Assembly: GCA_013153635.1 (NCBI GenBank)
Contig: JAADDZ010000003.1
Location: 1-64,000, forward strand
Length of the DNA: 64,000 bases
Origin: Aquificota bacterium
GTDB taxonomy: Bacteria; Aquificota; Aquificia; Aquificales; Hydrogenothermaceae
Reading direction: 5' to 3'
The translations under genes and the position numbers were made by a program. Positions 18,986-26,818 of this stretch are shown piece by piece; position 1 is the stretch's first letter; every line of letters begins with the position of its first letter. The notes beneath the pieces were generated by a model. That model worked only from the letters and a program-made list of their open reading frames with translations, was not told where the DNA came from and made no database searches.

Positions 18986-19972
18986 ATGTTTTCCTTTATA
19001 CTAAAACGGCTTATTCAGATGATACCTTTAATTATTGGAATCACTTTTATCTCCTTTATCATTATCCAGTTAGCTCCCGGAAGTTATTTAGACCAATTGA
19101 AGATGAACCCTCAAATATCCAAAGAAACTATAAAAAAACTAGAAGAAGCCTATGGACTAGATAAACCCTTACTTGTCCAATATTTTATGTGGCTTGTAAA
19201 TGCGTTAAGATTTGACCTTGGTTATTCTTTTAGTTACCATGTCCCTGTTACCCAACTAATTTGGGAGAGGATAGGAAATACTCTATTTTTGTCTATAACA
19301 TCTGCAGTAATAGCTTGGTTTTTAGCTATACCTCTAGGTATATGGGCGGCTCTTAAACCAAATTCTATAATAGATAAATTTATCCAGCTTTTTTCTTTTA
19401 CTTTTATGTCTATACCAAACTTTTTCTTGGCTTTTTTACTACTGTTTGTTGCTGTTAAAACAGGTGCTTTTCCTACAGGTGGAGCTGTAAGTCCTGATTA
19501 TGAACAGATGAGCTTTTGGGAAAAATTAGGTGATAGGCTATGGCATGTTTCCTTACCTGCATTTGTTTTAGGGATAAGCTCGTTAGCAGGTCTTGTAAGA
19601 CTCGTGAGAAGTACGATGATAGAGTCATTAAACTCTGAATATGTCTTATTTGCAAGAGCAAAAGGTCTTCCAGAAAGAGAAGTGATATTTAAGCATGCTT
19701 TAAAAAATGCTCTAAACCCTTTCATAACCCTTTTAGGCTTTGAAATAGCATCTTTACTGTCTGGAGCGGCTTTGATAGAAATTATTGTAAACTGGCCCGG
19801 AATGGGAATGTTAATGTTAGATGCTGTACTGTCCCAAGATTTGTATCTTGTGATGGGAGGTCTTTACATAGGAGCTATAATGCTTATTATAGGAAATCTA
19901 ATAGCTGATATTCTCCTTGCAAAACTAGACCCAAGAGTAAGACAGAGGGAAATAGAAGGAGTACTAAGATGA
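18986..19972 (+). CDS. dppB: Peptide/nickel-type ABC transporter permease, DppB-like
   Basis: Inner-membrane permease of 328 aa with the family start MxxFIxKRLxQxIPLxxGIT and six predicted membrane helices. The EAA loop that contacts the ATPase is seen at EYVLFARAKGLPEREVIFKHALKNALNP. It would import oligopeptides or similar solutes with the DppC-like permease encoded 1 kb downstream. No solute-binding protein or ATPase gene is adjacent. The stop overlaps the following lipoprotein gene (ATGA). Confidence 0.92.
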   Translation: MFSFILKRLIQMIPLIIGITFISFIIIQLAPGSYLDQLKMNPQISKETIKKLEEAYGLDKPLLVQYFMWLVNALRFDLGYSFSYHVPVTQLIWERIGNTLFLSITSAVIAWFLAIPLGIWAALKPNSIIDKFIQLFSFTFMSIPNFFLAFLLLFVAVKTGAFPTGGAVSPDYEQMSFWEKLGDRLWHVSLPAFVLGISSLAGLVRLVRSTMIESLNSEYVLFARAKGLPEREVIFKHALKNALNPFITLLGFEIASLLSGAALIEIIVNWPGMGMLMLDAVLSQDLYLVMGGLYIGAIMLIIGNLIADILLAKLDPRVRQREIEGVLR

Positions 19973-20940
19973 ACATACTTTTGTCTATTTTCTTCTTTTT
20001 TTTCCTTTTCTCGTGTAGCGGTGAAGATTCTAACTCTCCACAATCACAAAACTACAGAGAAATGATGAGAGATTTTGTAAAACAGATTTCAAACTATACA
20101 AAAACCAAAAAACAAGATTTTATAATAATAACCCAAAATGGAATAGAGCTTTTGATAGAAAACAGCACAGACCAAAATATCACAAGATACGACTACCTTG
20201 ATGCTGTTGATGGTATATCTCAAGAAGGCTTATTTTATGGGTATGAGGAGTTTAATCAAGAGACACAAGAAGAAATCACCACTTATCTTTTAAGTATTCT
20301 GATACAAGCAAAAAGGAATAACAAACCAGTCCTTATAACTGACTACTGTAAAGATGTGGACAAGATTAACCTTTCTTATCAAAAAAACAAAAGATTTGGC
20401 TTTATATCTTTTCAAGCAGATAGTCTTGAACTAGACCAAATCCCAAAATATCCAGAAAAACCTTGGGAAGAAAACTATGATAATATACAAAATCTATCAG
20501 ATGGAAAGAATTATTTATATCTCCTAAACTTTCGTAAATTCTCTTCAAAGGAAGACCTTATAGACAAATTAAACTCAACAAACTACGACATTTTGATAAT
20601 AGATGCTTTTTGGAGAGAGTTTGAAATGTTTTCCAAAGAGGATATACAAAATCTCAAAACCAAACAGAATGGAGGAAAGAGACTAGTAATAGCTTATCTA
20701 AGCATAGGAGAAGCTGAAAACTACAGGTATTACTGGAAAGATGAATGGAACTATCAATTACCTGACTGGATAAAAGACTACCAAGAATGGGAAGGAAACT
20801 TCCCAGTAGAGTTTTGGAACGGCACTTGGCAGGAAATAATCTATGATTACTTAGACAAGATAGTCACAGCAGGGTTTGACGGAGTTTTCTTAGATAAAGT
20901 AGATATTTTTGAATTTTTTGAAGGGAATTATAGCCTATGA
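19969..20940 (+). CDS. TM1410-like putative glycoside hydrolase lipoprotein
   Basis: A 323 aa protein with a lipobox-like LFSC at residues 14-17 of the N-terminus. The rest resembles the TM1410/MJ1477 TIM-barrel group, related to endo-alpha-1,4-polygalactosaminidase (GH114-like). Visible are ILIIDAFW, LVIAYLSIGEAENYRYYW, the EFWNGTWQEII segment and GFDGVFLDKVD, with acidic residues in the expected active-site strands. It overlaps dppB and dppC by 4 bp each, so it lies inside the permease operon. A role trimming an aminosugar polymer whose products are imported is an inference; its enzymatic activity is unproven. Confidence 0.75.
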   Translation: MNILLSIFFFFFLFSCSGEDSNSPQSQNYREMMRDFVKQISNYTKTKKQDFIIITQNGIELLIENSTDQNITRYDYLDAVDGISQEGLFYGYEEFNQETQEEITTYLLSILIQAKRNNKPVLITDYCKDVDKINLSYQKNKRFGFISFQADSLELDQIPKYPEKPWEENYDNIQNLSDGKNYLYLLNFRKFSSKEDLIDKLNSTNYDILIIDAFWREFEMFSKEDIQNLKTKQNGGKRLVIAYLSIGEAENYRYYWKDEWNYQLPDWIKDYQEWEGNFPVEFWNGTWQEIIYDYLDKIVTAGFDGVFLDKVDIFEFFEGNYSL

Positions 20941-21998
20941 AAGATATACTAAAATATATAAAAAAGAACAAATTAGCATATGTATCTCTTTATCTCTTAG
21001 GGATACTATACTTCCTTGCTATTTTTGCAGATTTTTTTGCACCATACCCTTATGATATACAGCATAGAGATACTCCTTATCACCCACCAACCCAGATACA
21101 TTTTATTGATAAAGAGGGAAAGTTCCACCTTAGACCTTTTGTATATGGATACAAGTTAGAAGACCCTGTATTTAAAATCTACAGTATAGATTACCAAAGA
21201 AAATATCTGATAAGATTCTTCTCAAAAGGTGAAAAACATTACATACTTGGAATTATCCCTACAGATATACATCTTTTTGGAGTTGAATATCCGGGAAAAA
21301 TATTCTTATTAGGAGCAGACCATCTAGGTAGAGACATATTTTCTAGACTGCTTTATGGAGCTAGAGTGTCTCTATCCATAGGATTAGTTGGGGTTCTACT
21401 TTCATTTACTATTGGAGCTGTAGTTGGAGGAATATCTGGATACTTTGGAGGAAAAATAGATAACATCTTGATGCGAATCTCTGAAATTATCATGTCTTTT
21501 CCCGGATTTTATCTGATGCTTGCCCTAAGAGCGGTATTTCCTATAACCCTTTCTTCTGTTCAAGTATACTTTCTTATTATAGTGATTCTCTCTTTTATAG
21601 GTTGGGCAGGTCTAGCAAGAATCATAAGGGGAATGGTTCTTTCTATAAGAGAACAAGAGTTTGTTCTTGCGGCAAAAAGCTATGGAGCTTCTTCTCTAAG
21701 AATCATATTAAGACATATACTTCCTAACACCTTTTCCTATCTACTTATAGCCGCTACTTTATCAATACCAGGATACATACTCGGGGAAAGTGCCTTGAGC
21801 TTACTAGGACTTGGTATCCAAGAACCTTACGCAAGCTGGGGAAATATGCTGTCTTCAGCACGAAGTATATCAGCAATCTCTTCCTATCCATGGATACTTG
21901 CTCCGGGAATAGCTATATTTATCACAATATTAGCGTTCAACCTCTTGGGAGATGCATTACGAGACGCTCTTGACCCAAAACTTAGAAAAATGCTTTAA
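20937..21998 (+). CDS. dppC: Peptide/nickel-type ABC transporter permease, DppC-like
   Basis: A 353 aa inner-membrane permease. The motif LGADHLGRDIFSRLLYGARVSLSIG is the DppC/OppC hallmark, and the EAA loop is EQEFVLAAKSYGASSLRIILRHILPN. The region between the first helix and the core is about 90 residues long, extended relative to typical DppC, and probably extracytoplasmic. It is coupled to the upstream lipoprotein gene by ATGA. Confidence 0.92.
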   Translation: MKDILKYIKKNKLAYVSLYLLGILYFLAIFADFFAPYPYDIQHRDTPYHPPTQIHFIDKEGKFHLRPFVYGYKLEDPVFKIYSIDYQRKYLIRFFSKGEKHYILGIIPTDIHLFGVEYPGKIFLLGADHLGRDIFSRLLYGARVSLSIGLVGVLLSFTIGAVVGGISGYFGGKIDNILMRISEIIMSFPGFYLMLALRAVFPITLSSVQVYFLIIVILSFIGWAGLARIIRGMVLSIREQEFVLAAKSYGASSLRIILRHILPNTFSYLLIAATLSIPGYILGESALSLLGLGIQEPYASWGNMLSSARSISAISSYPWILAPGIAIFITILAFNLLGDALRDALDPKLRKML

Positions 21999-22030
21999 TC
22001 AAAAGCAAAAATCTAAATGGAGAGTTGTTC

Positions 22031-22531
22031 ATGCAAGAAAAACAAGAAAAATTAGAAGCAAAAGATAACATCAGCCTGAAAGATTATTTAGCTTTTCTTG
22101 TAGCTACAGGAGGTTTTGTAGGCAAAATTCCTATAGCACCGGGAACTTTGGGAACACTAGTTGCTATCCCAATAATACTCATCTATTGGAACAAAGGAGT
22201 AATCGCCCAGTTATCTATAACAGCCGCAGTATTTTTTGTAGGTCTTTGGGCATCTATAGTTTTGGTAGAGAAATATAACGAAAAAGACCCAGAGTACATA
22301 GTAGTTGATGAAATAGCTGGATTTATGATAACTATGATAGCTATAGAACCTACTTTTGTTCATCTTGCTTTAGGATTTGTACTTTTTCGTCTATATGACA
22401 TACTAAAACCTCCCCCAATTAAAATGTTCGAAAGATTACCATCAGGGCTTGGTGTAATGGCAGATGATATTATAGCTGGTATATACGCTTGGCTATGTCT
22501 TCTCCTAATAATAAAAATATTCAATATATAA
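22031..22531 (+). CDS. pgpA: Phosphatidylglycerophosphatase A
   Basis: Dephosphorylates phosphatidylglycerophosphate to phosphatidylglycerol. It has KIPIAPGTLGTLVAIP near the N-terminus, DPEYIVVDEIAGFMIT (acidic metal site), and RLYDILKPPPIKMFERLPSGLGVMADDIIAG, the C-terminal catalytic region. There are three to four membrane helices in 166 aa. ATG at 22031, 6 bp after GGAGAG, is preferred to an in-frame TTG at 22025. Confidence 0.93.
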   Translation: MQEKQEKLEAKDNISLKDYLAFLVATGGFVGKIPIAPGTLGTLVAIPIILIYWNKGVIAQLSITAAVFFVGLWASIVLVEKYNEKDPEYIVVDEIAGFMITMIAIEPTFVHLALGFVLFRLYDILKPPPIKMFERLPSGLGVMADDIIAGIYAWLCLLLIIKIFNI

Positions 22532-22564
22532 AACTCTTGAAAAATCTTGCTTTTATAAGCATAA

Positions 22565-22583
22565 TAATCTGTAGTACAGATTA
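22565..22583. promoter_or_regulatory. Palindrome upstream of the amidohydrolase start
   Basis: TAATCTGTA-G-TACAGATTA is a perfect 9-bp inverted repeat centred on one base. It ends 15 bases before the proposed ATT start and abuts the GGGGG ribosome-binding region, so it could be an operator. As an RNA hairpin the arms cannot fold fully on a one-base loop. Confidence 0.45.
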
Positions 22584-22598
22584 GATGGGGGTTTAACA

Positions 22599-23906
22599 AT
22601 TAAAGCCGACCTTATAATAAAAGATGCTCATATTTTAACAATGGATAAAAATCTGACAGAATACAAATCAGCAGATATTATAATCAAAGACAAAAAAATC
22701 CTAGATATAGGAACCAACAAAGCTGAAAAATTTTCAGGCAAAACTATAGACGCATCAAATATGATAGCAATCCCCGGACTAATAAATGCTCATACACATG
22801 CGGCAATGACCCTCCTTAGAGGTTATGGCAGTGATAATCCATTAAAAGTATGGTTAGAAGAATATATCTGGCCTATAGAAAATAGATTTGTAAGTTATGA
22901 GTTTGTAAAAGACGGAACAGATATTGCTTGTTATGAGATGCTTAGAAATGGAATTACCTGTTTTGTAGATATGTATTTCTATGAAGAAGCGGTAGCCCAA
23001 AGGGTAAAGCAGTCAGGTATGAGAGCTGTTTTGTGTACTGGAATCTTAGATTTCCCATCTCCCGGAGCAAAAGACTCAAAAGAGAGCTTAGAAAAAACCA
23101 AAGATTTTATAGCAAAATTTAAAACAGACGAGCAGATATATCCATGTGTAGGTCCTCACGCTCCATATACCTGTTCTCCAGAGACATTAGAAAAAGCTAT
23201 GGAGATAGCTTTTGAGTTTGACACCTTGTTCCATATTCATCTATCAGAAACAGAGTTTGAAGTAGAACAGATAAAAGATAGATATGGAGCTACTCCAATA
23301 AAACATCTAGATAACATAGGTATATTAAACGACCGGATTCTAGCGGCACATGTAGTCCACCCAACAGAAGAAGAGATAAACCTGATGGCAGAAAAAGATG
23401 TAAAAGTTGCCCACTGTCCAGAAAGCAATCTAAAACTAGCTTCTGGCATATCTCCTGTTCCCCAGATGCTAAAAGAGGGAATTACTGTTAGTATAGGCAC
23501 AGATGGTACTGCTTCTAATGACGATTTAGACATTATTGGAGAAATATCCACCGCCGCAAAATTACATAAAGGTTTTTGGAAAGACCCTACTTTGCTAAAT
23601 GCAAAACAAGCTCTCTTGATGGCTACAAGAGAAGGAGCAAAAGCTCTAAGATTAGAAGATAAGATAGGCTCTATAGAAAAAGATAAATATGCAGACATCG
23701 TGCTAATAGACAAAAATACACCTCATCTTCAACCGATGTTTGACCCTTATGTCCAAATAGTGTATTCTGGAAAGGGATTAGATGTAGATACAGTTATAGT
23801 TGGGGGAAATATAGTAGTGAAAAATAAAGATGTAATAAATATAGACAAAAATTATATTTTAGATAGAGCCTCATATTGGTATAAAAAAATAACTGAAAAC
23901 ACTTGA
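22599..23906 (+). CDS. mtaD: 5'-methylthioadenosine/S-adenosylhomocysteine deaminase, probable ATT start
   Basis: Metal-dependent amidohydrolase converting MTA or SAH to the inosyl product. Seen are GLINAHTHAAMTLLRGY (metal His pair), HIHLSET, AAHVVH, HCPESNLKLASGISPV and GTDGTASNDDLD (catalytic Asp). The first ATG is at 22641, but 14 codons upstream in frame encode a clear family N-terminus (KADLIIKDAHILT), with no ATG, GTG or TTG between them and the stop at 22572. ATT at 22599, 8 bases after a GGGGG run, is the only plausible start. If the ATG is used instead, the first beta-strand would be lost. Confidence 0.85.
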   Translation: MKADLIIKDAHILTMDKNLTEYKSADIIIKDKKILDIGTNKAEKFSGKTIDASNMIAIPGLINAHTHAAMTLLRGYGSDNPLKVWLEEYIWPIENRFVSYEFVKDGTDIACYEMLRNGITCFVDMYFYEEAVAQRVKQSGMRAVLCTGILDFPSPGAKDSKESLEKTKDFIAKFKTDEQIYPCVGPHAPYTCSPETLEKAMEIAFEFDTLFHIHLSETEFEVEQIKDRYGATPIKHLDNIGILNDRILAAHVVHPTEEEINLMAEKDVKVAHCPESNLKLASGISPVPQMLKEGITVSIGTDGTASNDDLDIIGEISTAAKLHKGFWKDPTLLNAKQALLMATREGAKALRLEDKIGSIEKDKYADIVLIDKNTPHLQPMFDPYVQIVYSGKGLDVDTVIVGGNIVVKNKDVINIDKNYILDRASYWYKKITENT

Positions 23907-23930
23907 CTATAATAAGTATATTGCTATAAA
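23903..23930 (+). promoter_or_regulatory. Sigma-70 promoter for HU
   Basis: TTGACT (23903-23908) and TATAAA (23925-23930) with 16-bp spacing. It overlaps the end of the amidohydrolase gene and would give a leader of about 65 nt before the HU ATG. Confidence 0.65.
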
Positions 23931-24001
23931 TTAAGAATATTAAGATTTAAAACGATATAAAATAAAAGCGGAAAAAATAACTACTTTAGGAGGGTTGTAA
24001 A

Positions 24002-24286
24002 ATGACAAAAGCAGAGTTGGTTGCAAAAGTTGCGGCAGAAGCAGGTCTAACTAAAGCAGCAGCAGAAAGAGCTGTAAATGCTTTTATAAAAGCGCTGGCT
24101 GAAGCTCTTGTGAAAGGGGAAAGGGTAGCTTTACCAGGACTGGGGGTTTTCCACGTCAAAGAGAGAAAAGCTAGAAAAGGAAGAAATCCTAGAACTGGTG
24201 AAGAGATTACTATCCCAGCGAGAAAAGTTGTTACATTTAGCGCCGCTAAAGCTTTAAGAGAAGCTTTAAATAAAAAAAGAAGATAA
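24002..24286 (+). CDS. hup: HU-family DNA-binding protein
   Basis: A 94 aa nucleoid protein. It has the helical N-terminal dimerisation part (MTKAELVAKVA...), GLGVFHVKERKARKGRNPRTGEEITIPA as the DNA-binding beta-arm with the conserved Arg-Asn-Pro at its tip, and VTFSAAKALREALN at the end. SD AGGAGG lies 7 bp before the ATG. It is monocistronic between its own promoter and terminator, as usual for an abundant protein. Confidence 0.96.
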   Translation: MTKAELVAKVAAEAGLTKAAAERAVNAFIKALAEALVKGERVALPGLGVFHVKERKARKGRNPRTGEEITIPARKVVTFSAAKALREALNKKRR

Positions 24287-24296
24287 TTTGAAATCA

Positions 24297-24322
24297 TGGG
24301 GCATCTAGCCCCAGTTTCTTTT
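24297..24322 (+). terminator. Rho-independent terminator after HU
   Basis: TGGGGC (24297-24302) pairs with GCCCCA (24308-24313) across a 5-base loop, followed by a T-rich run. The next gene begins only 9 bases after it with no SD, so read-through or a leaderless transcript must serve it. Confidence 0.85.
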
Positions 24323-24330
24323 ATTTTAAA

Positions 24331-25068
24331 TTGAAAAAAATAAGATTAGACAAGTTTTTGTCCCATTTAGGTTTTGGTACAAGGAAAGAGGTCAAAAATC
24401 TTCTAAAAGAAGGGGTTGTAACGGTAAACGATGTAGTTACCAAAAAACCAATATCTATCGATATAGAAAAAGATACTGTCAAAGTTGAAGACAAACCAAT
24501 AAAATATAAAGAACATTTTTACTACATGTTAAACAAACCTCAAGGTTACATAACAGCCACCAAAAGCGAAGAACATTCTACTGTTATGGATTTGATGTCT
24601 GATGAACCTGTAGCTGATAAATTATTCCCTGTAGGTAGACTAGATATAGACACAGAAGGTTTACTAATAATAACAAATGATGGTCAGCTCTCTCATAGAT
24701 TAACCCACCCAAAATGGAATGTAGAAAAAGAATATTATGCAGTTGTAAAGGGAAACTTATCAGATAAAGATTTTAGCAAATATGAAAAAGAAGGATTAAA
24801 GATTGACAAAAACGAAAAAACAAAACCTTTCAAGATAAAAGTTTTATCTTCACAGGGAGATAAATCTCATATAAATATTACTGTAACAGAAGGAAAGTAT
24901 CATATCGTCAAAAGAATCATGGAAAAATTAGGATACCCTGTTTTATACCTAAAAAGAATTAGAATAGGCTCTTTGGTCTTGGATAAAGAGTTAAAAAGTG
25001 GAGAATACAGAGAACTAACAGAAAAAGAGGTAAAACAGTTAAAAAAAACGGTTAAAATGGAAGATTAA
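24331..25068 (+). CDS. rluB: Pseudouridine synthase RluB/RsuA family
   Basis: Isomerises a uridine in ribosomal RNA. It has an N-terminal S4 RNA-binding domain (KIRLDKFLSHLGFGTRKEVKNLL), a catalytic GRLDIDTEGLLIITNDG motif with the nucleophilic Asp near residue 107, and KEYYAVVKG. At 245 aa it is the standard size. The start is TTG at 24331, immediately downstream of the HU terminator and without a recognisable SD. An in-frame ATG does not occur until the middle of the domain, so TTG is preferred. The end overlaps the convergent kinase gene by 4 bp. Confidence 0.92.
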   Translation: MKKIRLDKFLSHLGFGTRKEVKNLLKEGVVTVNDVVTKKPISIDIEKDTVKVEDKPIKYKEHFYYMLNKPQGYITATKSEEHSTVMDLMSDEPVADKLFPVGRLDIDTEGLLIITNDGQLSHRLTHPKWNVEKEYYAVVKGNLSDKDFSKYEKEGLKIDKNEKTKPFKIKVLSSQGDKSHINITVTEGKYHIVKRIMEKLGYPVLYLKRIRIGSLVLDKELKSGEYRELTEKEVKQLKKTVKMED

Positions 25069-26075
25069 TTTTTAGGAATTTTTATGATAAATTCAGACCC
25101 TTTTCCTAAGTCGCTTTTTACCATAGCTTTACCTTCGTGAGCTTCTGCGATATGCTTAACTATAGAAAGACCAAGACCTGTACCTCCTACATCTCTACTT
25201 CTTGATTTATCTACTCGATAAAACCTTTCAAAAATCAAAGGAAGAGATTCTTTAGGGATACCTATTCCTGTATCTTTAACTGTGATGTAGCTGTAATTTT
25301 TATCCTCAAAAGATTTAACTTCTACTGTACCGTTTTCTTTGTTGTATTTAACAGCATTTTCTATAAGGTTCTTTAGTAAGATATAGAATTTTTCTTCATC
25401 TACAAACAGCTTAAAATCTGGTTCGATTTTGTTATACATCATTATGTTCTTTTCTTTTGCTGTAGATTTTAGGTCATTGAATATATTATTCACTGTACTA
25501 CGGATTTTTATAATTTTTTTATTTATCTTTTCTTCTTTTATCTCTAACTTTGCTAATGTCAATAAATCATTTATAAGATTGTTCATCTGTTGTATCCTTT
25601 TATAGGCTATCTTTGTAAAGTTCCTTATCTGGGTTAAGTCATTTTCATTTTGAATAGTTTCTAAAACCCCTTGGAGTACTGCTATAGGTGTTTTTAATTC
25701 GTGAGACACATTGGATACAAAATCTCTTTTTGCTTGTTTATACACCTCATAAGGAGTAACATCTGAAAGCTTGATAACGATATTTCTTTCTATGAAAAAA
25801 ATATTTAGAAGATAGACATTGTCATTTAGGGAGATTTCTTCATTTTTTATCAATATCTCGTTTTTCTCATCTATCTTTTGAAGAGCATAAGATATAACCG
25901 TTTCTAGATAGTTATCTTTTAGGATTTCATAAAAATTTTTTCCTTCGGGATTTTCTTCTAAAGAGAGAATCTTTTTTCCAAATTCATTTATAAACTTGAC
26001 TTTTAGGTTCTCATCTAAGATGATTATACCGTCTTTTTGATAATTCAGGATTTTAAGTAATAGCTTTTCATTCAT
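25065..26075 (-). CDS. Orphan PAS histidine kinase, PhoR-like
   Basis: Cytoplasmic sensor histidine kinase of 336 aa. A PAS-like N-terminal domain (LLKILNYQKDGIIILDENLKV...) is followed by the HisKA H-box FVSNVSHELKTPIAVLQG with the phospho-accepting His near residue 140. The ATP-binding N-box (LKNLIENAVKYNKENG), G1 (VKDTGIGIPKE), F-box and G2 (GGTGLGLSIVKH) motifs follow. No membrane helix is evident. No response regulator is adjacent. The ATG at 26075 overlaps the kdsB stop (ATGA); the TTG at 26087 is an alternative but lies within kdsB. Confidence 0.9.
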   Translation of the reverse strand: MNEKLLLKILNYQKDGIIILDENLKVKFINEFGKKILSLEENPEGKNFYEILKDNYLETVISYALQKIDEKNEILIKNEEISLNDNVYLLNIFFIERNIVIKLSDVTPYEVYKQAKRDFVSNVSHELKTPIAVLQGVLETIQNENDLTQIRNFTKIAYKRIQQMNNLINDLLTLAKLEIKEEKINKKIIKIRSTVNNIFNDLKSTAKEKNIMMYNKIEPDFKLFVDEEKFYILLKNLIENAVKYNKENGTVEVKSFEDKNYSYITVKDTGIGIPKESLPLIFERFYRVDKSRSRDVGGTGLGLSIVKHIAEAHEGKAMVKSDLGKGSEFIIKIPKN

Positions 26076-26806
26076 ACTATCTGACAAAATTTCTCAAAAT
26101 CTTCTTTAGTATCTATACCTATCGTTTCTTTTGAAGCTTTTATAACTTTAATCTTGTAATTATTATACAAAAGTCTTAACTGTTCTAACTTTTCTATCTC
26201 TTCTATTGGTGCATTATCTAACTTATAAGCAAAATCTAGTAATACTTCTTTTCTATATCCATATATTCCTATATGTCTAAGAGGTAGGTCTGGATACAAT
26301 TTTTTTAGTGTAGAAAAATCTATATCTCTATAAAAAGGTATAGGACTTCGTGAGAAGTAAAGGGCATAGTTATACTTATCTACTATAACCTTTACTATAT
26401 TTGGATTTAAAAAGTCTTCTTCTGAAGATATAGGATATGCAAGGGTAGTTATATCTGCCAACTTTAGCTCTTGTAAAAGATTTTCTATGTCTGTAGGAGG
26501 AATTAATGGTTCGTCTCCTTGGACATTTATAATAAATTCATCTTCTATATCTTTAGCTACATAAGCTATTCTGTCACTACCTGTTTTTAGATTTGAAGGT
26601 GTCATAACAACGTTTACCTCTGGAATATCCTTGAGTACTGATTTTATTTCTTCACTATCAGTTGCCACTATAACTTGATTTACTCCCTCTACTAAAAGGC
26701 AGTTCTCTACTGTCCACTGTATCACAGGTTTATTTTTTACATTTAGTAGGAGTTTATTTTTTAATCTTGTAGAGCCTTTCCTTGCTGGTATTATGATAAC
26801 AGCCAA
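26072..26806 (-). CDS. kdsB: 3-deoxy-manno-octulosonate cytidylyltransferase
   Basis: Activates Kdo to CMP-Kdo for lipid A core synthesis. It has VIIIPARKGSTRLKNKLL (nucleotide loop), VIVATDSEEI, INVQGDEPLI (metal Asp), and RHIGIYGYRKE. The 244 aa length is typical. Its presence shows a Gram-negative lipopolysaccharide. It is coupled to the downstream kinase. Confidence 0.95.
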   Translation of the reverse strand: MAVIIIPARKGSTRLKNKLLLNVKNKPVIQWTVENCLLVEGVNQVIVATDSEEIKSVLKDIPEVNVVMTPSNLKTGSDRIAYVAKDIEDEFIINVQGDEPLIPPTDIENLLQELKLADITTLAYPISSEEDFLNPNIVKVIVDKYNYALYFSRSPIPFYRDIDFSTLKKLYPDLPLRHIGIYGYRKEVLLDFAYKLDNAPIEEIEKLEQLRLLYNNYKIKVIKASKETIGIDTKEDFEKFCQIV

Positions 26807-26818
26807 TTACATACCCCC

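Noticed and set aside
18949-19164. 71-codon open frame on the + strand
   Set aside because: Shifted-frame shadow over the start of dppB, whose permease sequence is clear.
23237-23713. 158-codon antisense frame inside the amidohydrolase
   Set aside because: Shadow of the coding strand; no RBS and no family resemblance.
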